This document shows positions 9,267 to 21,200 of a DNA stretch of 64,000 nt, piece after piece. The notes beneath the pieces are model-generated. The model had not been told where the DNA came from and did not search any database. It saw only the letters and a program-made list of their open reading frames with translations. A program made the translations under genes and the position numbers. Source of the stretch: Musa acuminata AAA Group (taxonomy: Eukaryota; Streptophyta; Magnoliopsida; Zingiberales; Musaceae); assembly GCF_036884655.1 (NCBI RefSeq), contig NC_088344.1, positions 33,189,001-33,253,000 on the forward strand, in the 5' to 3' direction. Each line of letters begins with the position of its first letter. Position 1 is the stretch's first letter.

Positions 9267-11838
9267 TTAGGTTGCTGTATCAGCTTTGTAAGATGGGTTG
9301 AAAACCACTTGTTCAGCACAATCTACATTATCTCCAGAGTTTCCACGCCCGACTCCCATCAGGTCCAGGTAATATTGGTAGTGAGATATGATATTGTTCA
9401 TGGGATCAATAAAGCCCTGGCCGCATATAAGATCACCATACAGAATGTTCATGGTAAGCCCAAAGCCAGGTAACCTTTTCGACAAGGTGTCGTTCTTTGT
9501 GGGCTTCCAGTTTCCGACGAAAACATCATGGGCCGACGGCTGCTTCTTCTTTATTGGTGTCATCCACCTCCACATAGCGGCTTGGAAAGCCAGGGTAGCA
9601 TTTTGCTCCAGGTATTCTGGATGGTTCAACAGATCTGCCTTTATGGCGTCGCCAAGAAGCCCATAGTTGTAGTTCCTGAAGGTCATCAATTCAAATCACA
9701 AGCCGTGACAAGATTAATTATTTTGTTCCATTGAAACATAAGACTGTAAACATCGTTGACATACCAGTACACAGGCAGAGCACCACGTCCATAGTATTGA
9801 ACTCCGTCGACACAGGGATAAAGGTAGTTTGGATCACAGTAGTCTTGGCTTGGGCTCATTTCATGATTATAGCATAATCCCCATGCAAGTGGGCCACCAG
9901 TGGCAACACCATATCCACCTGCAACAAAATCATTGGCAATATACATGCATATTACATAGGTATATAGAGAGAGAGAGGTCAACAGAAATAAGCAAATAAA
10001 ATAGGCAGCCTATGGTGGGATCAGCTCAATGCCTCTCCAATGGAACATCCCAGTCCTACATATAAATTGTTAGAACCAAATACTTAGTTGGTTGCTTGGT
10101 CCAGCTAGAACCCTCAGAAATGATGTAATTAAATGTCCTCATGTAATCATTCAAATCCCGGCCATTTTTTATATCTGATCATGCAGGGAAAAAGGACTTA
10201 TGGTAAGGGTTTAAGTAGATGTTAGTACAAGCCAGTAATAAATATCATTAGATTAGTTCTTTTTTCAGTTAACTTACTGTTGCATTTCTAATCAATCAGT
10301 TTGAATGAGTAATAAACAAGAATTGTGCATGGTTTGCTTCACATCTTCTCATAGTCCACTATGTCCTGAATTCTGATGTCTTAAAGAGCATGTCTTTGAC
10401 ATGGATTATGAAATTGCCAACACTAATTTTCTTTTGTTGTTGATTTCCCATGATTCCAAACCTAGTTGTTACTCTGATCCATAGTTCTACATCGATTCCC
10501 CTTTCCCAAACAGTCTAATGTCGATGCAATTTCCCATGGATGCAAGCAAATAGGCCGGAATGAAGAATAAGGACAGAGATCCGAAATTTTCGAACAAGAT
10601 CCATCAGAACATCGATTCCCCTTTCCCAAACAGTCAAATGTCGATGCAATTTCTCATCGATGCAAGCAAATAGGTCGGAATGAAGCATAAGCACAGATAT
10701 CCGACATTTTCGCTTAAGATCCATCAGAACATCGATTCCCCTTTCCCAAACAGTCTAATGTCGACGCAAATTCTCATGGATGCAAGCAAATAGGTCGGAA
10801 TGAAGCATGAAGACAGAGATCCGACATTTACGCACAAGATCCATCAGAACATCGATTCCCCTTTCCCCAAACAGTCTAATGTCGATGCAATTTCTCATGG
10901 ATGCAAGCAAATAGGTCGGAATGAAGCATAAGGACAGAGATCCGACATTTACGCACAAGATCCATCAGAACATCGATTCCCCTTTCCCAAACAGTCTAAT
11001 GTCGATGCAATTTCTCATGGATGCAAGCAAATAGGTCGGAATGAAGCATAAGGACAGAGATCCGACATTTACGCACAAGATCCATCAGAACATCGATTCC
11101 CCTTTCCCAAACAGTCTAATGTCGATGCAATTTCTCATGGATGCAAGCAAATAGGTCGGAATGAAGCATAAGGACAGGGATCCGACATTTACGCACAAGA
11201 TCCATCAGAACATCGATTCCCCTTTCCCAAACAGTCTAGTGTCGATGCAATTTTTCATGGATGCAAGCAAATAGGTCGGAATGAAGAATAAGGACAGAGA
11301 ACCGACATTCACGCACAAGATCCATCAGAACATCGATTCCCCTTTCCCAAACAGTCTAGTGTCGATGCAATTTCTCATGGATGCAAGCAAATAGGTCGGA
11401 ATGAAGAATTAAGGACAGAGATCCGACATTCACGCACAAGATCCATCAGACGCATGGAGGAATGCGAGGAGGAGAGGAGGGATGATTCTTACAGGAGGTC
11501 TTGCTGCCGACGTGGCCGAGGAAGGCGGCGACCTCCTGCATCTTGGTCACCTTGTCGCCGGTGGTGCCGAACCCGAGAGGCTCGTAGACGGAGGCGGCAA
11601 GGATGAAGGACTGGTAGTCCCAGAAGCCGACGGCGTGCGCCACGGGGGAGTTGCGCTTGCTGAAGAGGTTCTCGAACTGGTACACCTTGAAGTAGTCGCT
11701 GATGGTGTCGTTGCAGCAGTAGATACTGCCGCTGCACTCCCACCCCTTGTTGCACACCTTGGGCTTCGACTTCGACGCCTCCGCCGCTGCCGCGAAGGCT
11801 ACAGCGACCACCAGCAGGACGGCCGACCACGCCCTCAT
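9267..11838 (-). CDS. CTL1: Chitinase-like protein 1 (GH19-derived, non-catalytic)
   Basis: Three exons, 11838-11493, 9918-9765 and 9675-9267, join in phase at GT-AG borders to give 302 aa, close to Arabidopsis CTL1/POM1. A signal peptide (about 1-23) leads to a secreted GH19-fold protein. Cys-rich CNKGWECSGSIYCCN is followed by VAHAVGFWDYQSFILAASVY. The active-site region reads AAFLGHVGSKTSC, so the catalytic Glu of true GH19 enzymes (…HE…) is Val110 here. Later segments GYGVATGGPLAWGLCYN, RGALPVYWNYNYG and NATLAFQAAMWRWMTP are characteristic of the CTL1/CTL2 group. In the family this protein works in the apoplast and secretory system in cellulose assembly and cell-wall organisation rather than chitin cleavage. 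Intron 1 (9919-11492) is about 1.6 kb and mostly a minisatellite. Intron 2 is 89 nt. A GA microsatellite lies upstream at about 11965-11980. Confidence 0.93.
10489..11450. repeat. 120-bp minisatellite, eight tandem copies, in CTL1 intron 1
   Basis: Units start at 10489, 10609, 10729, 10849, 10970, 11090, 11210 and 11330, each opening ACATCGATTCCCCTTTCCC and ending near GATCCATCAGA. The period is 120 bp, with one 121-bp unit. Copies differ at only a few positions. The array ends about 42 bp from the exon 1 donor. Because 120 is a multiple of three, it yields short repetitive open frames, but most copies carry an in-frame TAG, so it is not coding. Confidence 0.97.
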
Positions 11839-12099
11839 CTTCCCCACGATCGAGAGTTCTTGATCAGACCAGATCTGATCTCTTCGAAGGCAATTGAAGA
11901 GAGAGGCGACGAAGAACGGTGAATGTGGTTGGATTGGAGGGGAAGCCGAACTAAAATCTCTAATAGAGAGAGAGAGAGAGGTGTCGGTGGGCGTTGTTGG
12001 ACCGATGACTGTCTCTTCATTCGACAGAGAAAGCTGAACAAGAATGACAACCGTCGGATCTGCGCCACGCCAGCTCAAGCCGTTGCTTCGTGAGTTCAT

Positions 12100-13096
12100 C
12101 GCGGTAAACTTTGGTGGAATATCTCACAATATTTATTTATTTATTATTTTCCCATATACATATATTATATATTATACAGAGTGCAAAAATACTATACACA
12201 TGAAAAAAATAATCATATTTACTCATCCTATCTTATAATTTCGTATGAATAATCCACGTGGTTAATATATTTACAAGAAAATGATAGGATTATATGAAAC
12301 CATCCAAACATGATCTCAATCTATTTATCAAAAAAATACATCAATTTTCCAGGTAAAATTAACCCAATGACCTGTGAAATTATCGTCTCTAATTCTGTCT
12401 CGGTAAAACCACAGATTTTTAGATGACTGCGACTTCCAAACTGTCACTCTGCTTTCCCTTTAATTAAACAGATTCTTAAGATTCTATTCTACCGACAAAA
12501 CAAGATTTCACTATATTTATGACTCTTCTGATGTATTTTTCTTAATCTTACAAAAACAATTACTTTTGCATCTACTGTTGTCTATAAGAAAACGAAGAGG
12601 ACAGGGAGGAGGAGGAGGAGGAGGAGAGTTTTGTCTTACATGGTTGGGTGGCATCTCAGCCTGATGAGGATGTCTCAACTTCTCCTTCCCCTGCTGGTCC
12701 ACAGGCTGGTCATCGATCCACCTCCCACCAAACTCGTGAAAAGTACCTGGACATGAAGAGCAGCAGCTTAAACTTTACGATCATGTGTCCTCATTTCACA
12801 TTAATCATTAGCCCTGGAAGCAGTATATCTCGGCTGGCAGCACCGACAGCATCATGACTGTTAGCTCATCTTATTCTGCCACCAAATCATGTCTTACATT
12901 ACTGGCTTGCAATTCAAAATATCATAATAAATCGCAAGGACACAAAAAAAAAAGAATTCAGTACGTAGTTCAAACAGCCATGGGCAAAACTGATGCTGCA
13001 TCTGTAACGCAGGGTTTTGCCATAGAACTTGTAAATCAAGAAATGGATAGTCTGGAAGAGAGGTAAAGAATCAGTTTTTTTCTTTTGGGTCTTCGC
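12100..13096. other. Intergenic region with one exon-like segment
   Basis: The region is mostly AT-rich. On the minus strand about 12637-12745 reads GTFHEFGGRWIDDQPVD then QQGKEKLRHPHQAEMPPNHV, with a CAG acceptor in front and a GTAAGA donor behind. It looks like one internal exon of an unrecognised or dead gene. No partner exons were found. A (GGA)n run lies at about 12604-12627. Confidence 0.35.
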
Positions 13097-16000
13097 CTAT
13101 TTCTGTGCCAAGGGCTCGTACCATTCGGGTCCGAACCCTGCAGCTTTCCTCGCTTGCACATTGAAAGGGGGCTTAAGTGGACCCCTGAAGTATTCTCTGA
13201 CGGTGGCATGAAAACGCTGGATTACCATCTCCTGTTGGCCATGGCATATTGCTACAGAGGTTTTGAAATTTTGAGCAAGATCTTGTGTCAGCTCACCGTC
13301 ACCATGATCAACCTCATGCTGATTTGGGATACTTTCTCCCTCCAAAGGTTGTGCAGATCCAGTGCTGTCATGAATTAGCGCTGCACCATGATGCTCATTA
13401 GGTGTCCGAAGGCACAGATATGTAAACCATTTGACACCAGCAGCACAGTGTGTAATCTCTTCTGGATACACAACCCTTTCCAACAGATTTGCTGTTTGTT
13501 CATCCCCTCCATTCCGGAAACGGGAGATGGTGGTGGGAAGTACATCTAGCCCCCTAGCCTGAATTCAGATAAATTAATCCAAGAAGAGAAGATATTCATA
13601 AATATTTCAGAGTTATGAATTATGACTTGAAGCACAGAAAAAAGTGCAACAAAGAAGTCAAGATTCAAGAAGGTCAACAGACAATTAAGTTTAGCATCTT
13701 CTATTAATGCAACCTGAATTTTGATAGAACAATATAGCAAGGGCAACAACATTATATGAGAGTTATTCCTACTAGTTTGATATTTTATCACTTCCTTCAT
13801 TGATGAATATAAAATAGGTAAAAGCTTTTGCATAAAGATTAACTTGATCTTATGATATTAACATTAACATCCTTTAGGTTCCACTTGTTGGGGCTTACGG
13901 TTTTGTTGTTATTAATGAAAGTTCCACTTCTTCTCCTGAGAGAAAGATAATATTTTAAGCATTTCTAATTGCCCAAATTTCTCATTATTTCAACTGCTTC
14001 ATTGTGTTATACCCCTCTCTTCCACGTTATACATATGTATTTACAACATTGTTCTTGTTGCAAATTTGTCACCAGATCTAAAGGACATCAGATTGAGTGA
14101 GAAATAAGAAGTAGATAATTGATTTCAAGGGCTTGTTGTTTTTATCAGACCGAGGTCAATAAATATATATTGGCCATGGGTTGTCAATATTTGGATCAAC
14201 TGAGCGGTTAGGTGTTAGGCTGTTGGAAACTTGGTCTATAGCAGATGGATATTGTCTGTAACCTTCATGTTTCAACCTTGTCTCTCCACTCTCATCATAT
14301 CTATTTAAATTCTGAACTAGCATTTTGTCACATAACAAGAATTATAGTCTATCCACTAACTTTCCATTTGCAAATCTAATTCGAAAAAGATGCATATTGG
14401 AGATGTTAACACTCTCAGGGAAGTCAAGGTTCTGTGTATCATTCGTTCATCTTTAAATGTTCTATAACTATATCAAATCCAATGTTCTAACTTTCTTCTT
14501 TCACATTTTGCATGATAGCAAGTTCAAACATGTTTATGCACCTAATTCTTAGTGATTAAACTTCAAAAATTTATTCTTTTGATGCACAAGGTTATTATAA
14601 AATTGGTTGATACAATCAAGGTCCGCCATACCGTACCGTACTGGAGTTTCGACCCGGGCTCGGTACGGTACGGTACGGGTGGTATCGACCGGTATACCAA
14701 GGTGTACCGAGCGGTACACCTGATTTTATCGATTTATCCCTCCAAAATATCTGAAAATTAGAAAAAAAAGGTTAGGGTAGTGTTGTCAAGTTACAAATAC
14801 ATACTTCTTGATTAGAAAACGAATACATACCTCTTGATTAGAAAAGTTAGGATAGTCTTAATTACTCTCTAATTAAAAAAACGAATACATATCTCTTGAT
14901 TAGAAAGTTCTTCCTCTTAATCTTCTCAAATTAGCCTCGATTGAATTCACAAATCGTTGTTTTATAGAGTTTAGGAGAGAAAAAGAAAGTTTGAGAGAGA
15001 GTTTAAGAGAGTATAATGAAATAGGGGAGAGAAGAATGGTTTAAATAGGAGGAGAAAAAGCTCCAACGGTCAAATTGACCGTTGGAACACTGTAGCACTG
15101 CTACTGTGTGGTAACGGTCGATTTCGACCGTTACCGAGTGGTGTTGGACAGTAACGGTCGAAATCGACCGTTACCGAGTGGTGCCGGGCGGTAACGGTCG
15201 AAATTTCGACCGTTACCGCCCGATTTTGCCTCGTATCGCCCGATATGGGGGTTTTTGGGGCGTACCGCCCGGTAGCGGGCGATCCGCGTACCGATAACCT
15301 ACTGGACCGATACGTACCGCCCGATACGAGCGGTACGCTTCGGTACGGCAGACCTTGGATACAATAGTCAGCAAACTTGTATTTAGAACTACACCTCGTT
15401 TCTAGGAGTCATATATACATATGGATGAAAATGAAGCAAGAAGAACAAAATTTTGAGAAATTAGGAAAAAAAGAAATTCAGTATAGAAAGGAAAGGAGGG
15501 AGGAAAGGGAAGTATAACTTAGAAGGGTAAAAGAAACAGTTGAAGGAAAGTTCCCTTCTTTAAGGGTAAAACGTTGACATTATTTTTTTAATTATTTGCA
15601 AAAAGAAAAGAAAACACCAGGAAAAAAGAAAAAACAAATGATAATCTAAATGAAAAGATTTAAGAAGAATATACAACCAGCAACAGTGAAACATATCTGG
15701 TTTAATACCAGGTGACAAACATGGCGTCAGATAAGGTCTCTTAGAATAATAACTGATTTCAGCTGAAGTTTGATGTGTTGTAATTGATCTTATAGTTAAC
15801 TTTGATGAATAAATTATTTAATTTTGTTTTGGCAGATGGCCACCAGAGCACAATATTTTCTGTTGTGTTCTGTAGGAACACCATTGCCAGCCATTATAGA
15901 GAAACAGCAGTTGGTTGTGACATGGTGGGTAATTTATTGCAGTCTTAGGTGATACTTATGCAGCTAGTTGGCAGCAAACCGAACATGGGAATTAGACAAG

Positions 16001-17253
16001 CACTAAATGTCAAGCAACAATAAGAATAAAAAGCCTCTGGTTAAAAGTGCATAACGCAAGTTATGTCACTCACTACATCCCCTTATGGAAGTATTTGCTC
16101 TTTTTCCTTCCAGGATGGTCTATATATTAATGTATATTAAATGTTTATCCACCGATAACACATGTTATTGGGCACCTTCCTTGACTTTATGCCCAAAGAC
16201 TGTACAAAATCCATTAGTGCTAGCCTCAAACTTAAAGAGTTCCATGGTCCCTAAATTGAACTTCTTTAAGCAAAAGGTAAGAAGTTATACCCTTGAGTTG
16301 GTTATCATTCACCTGAACAAATTTTGGGATGTTCTAAAGGAGATACTGGTTGAGGAGTGTCAATTGAGTGTGGTCTTTGCAGCATCTTTTTGTCTTTGTT
16401 CTCATTTGTGTTCATTATAATGTTTTCCCTTGCAACAAAACTTGTTCTTTTAACAACTGTTTTTGCAGCTCTTTTCATAAGACCGGGAAGACGATTCTAG
16501 TCATAGAAAAAAGAATCACCAACCTCATGGACGCAGTGCTCCACGGCGAGTCGTGCCAACAGGCTTTTGGAGGTCTGCAATGCAGAGTCCCAGAGGCCGT
16601 CGTGGGCAGGGAGAGCCCCATAGTGTGACCCCACCTCCTCCAGCCTTGCGGCAAGGAGTGTGAAGTGCCGACCTTCGTCCTGGGCCACCCTCACAAAGTC
16701 GGTGAAGAATTCCCTGGGCATTGCCTCCTGCCTCCCAAAACGAGCAATGATGTCCTGCACTTAGAATAGTATGGATAACATTTTTTTTTCCGAGTGGCTG
16801 CGACATTTTCACAAACGAGTGGTGGGCAGTAGCAACTGAACCAAAACTCACCCAGGAAAGGTCAATGGCCCAGCTCTCAGTGTGGGCAAGGCTATGTAGG
16901 ATGGCCTGCCGGCTCTGCAAACTCCCGGCTTTGCCCAGCTTCGGCATCATGCTCGGCGACACCAGTTTCACCTGCACGTGCGCACAAAACAGTCAATTTG
17001 CCCTTTTCTTCACCTTTTTCACACGGAAATCGAGCAGAGTCCCAGTGCCAATTACACTCGAGAGACGGGCCGGTCGATCAGGGACGAGAGGGGGAGGGCC
17101 ATCATTGCGATAGGGGACCGAGATGTCGTCCAGCAGCCAGCGGGCGGCCACGGCTTCGCCAAGGCGGGCCTTCTCGAACGGATCGGGCGTGTTCAAGACC
17201 TCCAGGGCGGCCTCCACCAGCGTCTGCTTCTCCGCCTCGCCGTCGCCCCCCAT
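13097..17253 (-). CDS. DUF455 ferritin-like domain protein
   Basis: Four exons, 17253-17056, 16971-16852, 16754-16524 and 13558-13097, are all in phase 0 with GT-AG borders and give 336 aa. The protein matches the DUF455 family (ferritin-like, MiaE-related fold) found in plants as a single-copy gene. Visible features are LNTPDPFEKARLG near the N-terminus, LAHTESWAIDLSW (Glu98), AQDEGRHF (E133xxH136), VEHCVHEARGLDVLP (Glu178, His182), and VYPEEITHCAAGVKW (E217xxH220). The pattern of Glu and ExxH on four helices suggests a di-iron site. The C-terminus ends FRGPLKPPFN…AGFGPEWYEPL, diagnostic for the family. About 45 residues between VKWFTYL and QRFHATVREY look like an insertion relative to the Arabidopsis protein I remember. 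No biochemical role is established in plants. Intron 3 (13559-16523) hosts a MITE. Confidence 0.9.
14617..15357. mobile_element. Complete hAT-like MITE with 8-bp target duplication
   Basis: This 741-bp non-coding element has terminal inverted repeats (left CAAGGTCCGCCATACCG, right end reverse-complementing to CAAGGTCTGCCGTACCG) and identical 8-bp flanks GATACAAT at 14609-14616 and 15358-15365. An 8-bp duplication is typical of hAT transposons. Both ends are rich in GGTACGGTACGG-type words, and the middle holds a cluster of palindromes (15062-15222). It has no transposase, so it would be mobilised in trans. It sits in intron 3 of the DUF455 gene. Perfect flanks and well-preserved ends suggest a fairly recent insertion. 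Confidence 0.85.
15062..15086. promoter_or_regulatory. Palindrome of two MSA (MYB3R-type) sites inside the MITE
   Basis: This is a perfect 25-bp palindrome. Each arm reads TCCAACGGTCA, which fits the published plant mitosis-specific activator consensus YCYAACGGYYA exactly. Three further palindromes with the same AACGGTC core follow at 15110-15135, 15151-15174 and 15185-15222 (the last a perfect 38-bp palindrome). The binding role is inferred from the motif only. Confidence 0.45.
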
Positions 17254-18291
17254 AGCTCTCTCTCGGTCGCCGAACTCCGCACTTTCCCCTCGAGTGCGCG
17301 CGGGCGTCGCCCTCTCAGTTGTGACTTAAGCCGGGCCGCGGAAAACAGCGGTTACGTGATGGGTTATTTTTAATTGTAATTTTTATTATTATTTTTAAAA
17401 TAAATACATTAGATTTTTAAAAATAAAAAATATATATTATATCAAATAATATATACCATTTGAGACCTATCACTTATGCAACAATGCACTAATCAATCCG
17501 AATGTTTCAATAAAGATAAATATAAATATATTTGATCCCGAGAGTGACCAATGAATCATTTCTTTTAAAAAAATAGAAAATAAATTTAAAAAAATAGCTT
17601 ATATGACATCAACCACAATTTATGCAAACTTTATTTGCTATGGGGAATAAGAGATGGATAGAGCAATGGAAAACTGTAATCACCTAAGAAAATTTAGGAG
17701 AAGAAAATTTCAAAAGCTATTAAAGATTGTACATGTGAGTGCATCTACAAAATAACAAAAAGAAATAAACAATCCAATAATTTTTTGTGTTTTTTACCTG
17801 ATCCAAACAAAGAATGTTGGCATGAGGTGTCACAATGTTAAGGTTAGCAAAGCATCATGGTGTTTCAGGGACACAGTCTTGCTCCATGCAAAAACTGCAG
17901 CATCACAATCCACAGCATGAAAGAATCCAAGCTCCAAAAATTTAGAGATTATATATAAATTCATAGAATACTTTTACAAGGCTTAGAATACTTGTCTTTG
18001 ACATCTGCTGAAGGCACAATCTGATCCTTATTTACCCTGATTGCAATTTATCTTCTATACTACAGTTGAGCTAACACTGATAGTACATGAGCAATGGACT
18101 ATTTTAGTAGCCTCCATGGTTCCAATTCCATGAGCAACAGTGAAGCAGGTTTTTAACTATTCAACAATCTTAGCACATCCCTCCCACACTGAGGGTGGAC
18201 ATTACATTTATAGACACTGAAGCTCCAATTGCCCTCAGAATAGAAAGATCTCTTCAACAAGGTCCATTAGATATGGGAATCAGGGCCAGAA
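17254..18291. other. Intergenic region, AT-rich
   Basis: This holds the promoter side of the DUF455 gene (GC-rich until about 17350) and then AT-rich DNA reaching the 3' end of the LRR receptor gene. No gene, RNA or clear repeat was seen. Confidence 0.5.
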
Positions 18292-21200
18292 CTAGGAAAG
18301 GGAGGCTGAACCACTATCATGGTCTCCTGTGTCAACCTCCTTCACTTCCTCAATCATTTTCAAAATCTGCCATGCGGTCGGCCTGCTATCTGGAGAAAGA
18401 TGAACACAGGCTGCAGCAATGTCGATGATCATCATTAAGCGTTCATCATCTGCTCCTTCGATTACATCCTCTCTCATTGATCGAACCCAAACAGGCAGAG
18501 TGGTTTCCACGAGCACTGGCTGCTGCGAAGGTCGTTTCCCGGTCAGGAGCTCTAGCAGTAAGACACCAAATGCATAGATATCTGAACTAGGTGTTAGCCC
18601 TCCATTAGAATTTTGGGATTCAGGAGCTCTATATCCTATATCATCTTCATTGTCGGATGGTTTCATAAGAAAAGCGAGACAGTTATCGGTCAGGCAAGCC
18701 TCAAAATCAGAACCAAGAAGGACATTGGAAGATTTAACGTTTCCGTGGACTAATCGAGAAGCTTGGTGGATGTATCCAAGGCCGTGTGCAACATCCTCCG
18801 CTATCTTTAGACATGATGTCCAGTGGAGGGGCTTCGGTCTTGTGGATCTTGAACCTACAACAAAAACGTCAGAATTTAAAATTAACCAGAGTAGCCATAA
18901 TTTTAATTGAAATGGGGTGAGTAGCAAGTATCGGCCCCAGTGACAGCTATGAAATAGTATTAAGCAACAAAAATGAATCACAATATCAATTTAGCATTTT
19001 ATGTTTTGCTAGAACATTACCTACAAATGATAAAAATTAAATCCTCTGTCTCTTGCTTGCTCAATCGTTAAATTATACTCTCTAACCTTTTTGCTGCATA
19101 AACTAAAGTGAAAATTCCTTCCGCCCTTATTTTTTAATTATTGATTTTGCAAGCAAAACTTGGGATTCTACAATCTGCAACTTAAGGACAGCTCGAGGGT
19201 AAGAACCTTAGTATACAAATAGCCTAAGAGGAGCCCTTCCTAATCTTAAAGAACAGTACTGATTGCTGGGCTGCATCAGATTCTAAAATAAGTGAGCATA
19301 GATATTTTCCAAAAAGTCTATTTATACCTTTTCATATCATCTTCGAGCATCATCTCAGAAGAGAGTGAAATTTATGTATGGAAGTCTAGCATGTTATATA
19401 TGTATGGAGCACAGAACCAATAAATATCTGATTTAGAATCCACAAACCAAATGAAAAAGTTATCTTTATTTTACATGTACTGAGGTGAGATTCAAAGGAA
19501 TATATGCTCATACTAGTACTAGTATGGGACAAGCACAATTACAAACATGTATCAAGTGCAAGAAGCGGCAAGGAAGCAAATGAGAGATACGAGGAACACA
19601 TCAAAAATTAATTTCTTATGGGTACTTCATAATGCTGATGTTTAAGTTTCATGAATTTGCGAAATATTGAAGATGCACATTTAAGAAGCTTCAAAATTCA
19701 AAATGATATCTATACCATGTATTGCATATAGCCAACACAAGTCATACCGGTTGACGATAGAGTCCATTGAAAGTTTCATGTAGGATATCTAAAATTCCAA
19801 ATGACATACACCATCTCAGTCATAAAAAGCAAGTACAAAGGCAACCTTTCTGGTAATTTACCATGTAAGTTTCTTCAACAATTGATCCTGATGATTTGAG
19901 ATGAACCATGTGGGATCATTGTTACTGCTTAAATCTTTTTAATTTGAATAATTGATACATATTGGTGATCTGCATGCATAAACTTACATATATGCTCCAT
20001 TAATGGTACAACAAAAATAGTTCAGACAAATGAGTGTCGTAATCGCATACCTTGATAACTTTTCAGATCTCATAGTTTGTCGAGGGCATTTTCTAATCCT
20101 AGAATATAGTTCAACGAACAATTCACTATAACTCATCCCCATCAGATGAAGAAAGTAAAGATTTACTGAATAGTCTAAATGATTAAAACAGTAGGCATCT
20201 TTGATTGCTTCCCTCATTTGTGTTTCTTGGAAATACTTTCAGATTTTCTGAAACTTTGGAAGGTAAAAGATTTTACTTCCAAGAATTGAATTGAAAATTT
20301 TCATTCCCATGACCAGCATACTGTCCCCGAAATGTTTTTCTAGTAGGAAGAACCAAATTGAAGTAAAATAAGATGGAAAACAGCACAAGAAAATGACTGG
20401 ATTATACCTACTTCAAACAGCCGAGGAACAATAACTATGAGCAAGTTAATGGAAAACAATTAAGAGGGAAAGCAGCACAAGAGAATGAATGGCACCCACA
20501 GGTCCATACCATGCACAAGGGAGGATAAGCTGCCATTGGGATGGTAGTCATAGACCAGCAGCCTCTCTTCCTTGGCCTTGAAGTACGCCCGCAGCGGCAC
20601 CAAGTTGGGGTGCCGAAGCCTTCCGAGCATCTCCATGTGCCGCTCGAACACCTCCTTCCCCGTTGTCACCAGCTTCGCGGCGTCCAATCTTTTCACGCTC
20701 ACCATCAGCCTATTCTCCAATACTGCCTTGTAAGTACTCCCCGCACTCCCTCTGCCCAACATCTCGGCCGAGGCTTTCATCAGCTGCTGCAGATTGTACA
20801 CCGGCGCCTCCCCGGCGCAGAACACCAAGCACCCACTCTTAGACAGCTTCTTCACCTTCTCCTCCGACATCGCCAGTGACGCGGCCGCCATGAGCTCGTG
20901 GCTCCGGTTCTCGGTCTGCGCGTTGAGATTCTCGAGATTCGACTCCGGAGCCTCGGCGGCCCCATTGGCTTGGTGCTTCACCGGGCCCAGGATCGCCCCC
21001 CGCTTCATCCTGCTCCTCTTCTTCTGCATCAACAAGGAGAAGCCCAAGACTCCAATCACTAGAAACGAGCTGGCCAAGAACCCCACCGCCACGACGGCTC
21101 TCTTGTGCATCTTCTGCGCAGGGGAAGCGGAGCTCGGGAGGCGTATCCCCTCGTGTTCCCCTGCGACAGCGTTCGCGGGGGACGGGGCGGTGCGTGAGAC

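Noticed and set aside
10515..10958. Repetitive minus-strand open frames inside the minisatellite
   Set aside because: They arise because the repeat period is a multiple of three. They lie in a CTL1 intron and most units have a stop.
10489..11450. CRISPR-like array of regular repeats
   Set aside because: Units are contiguous 120-bp copies without unique spacers, in a plant intron. It is a minisatellite.
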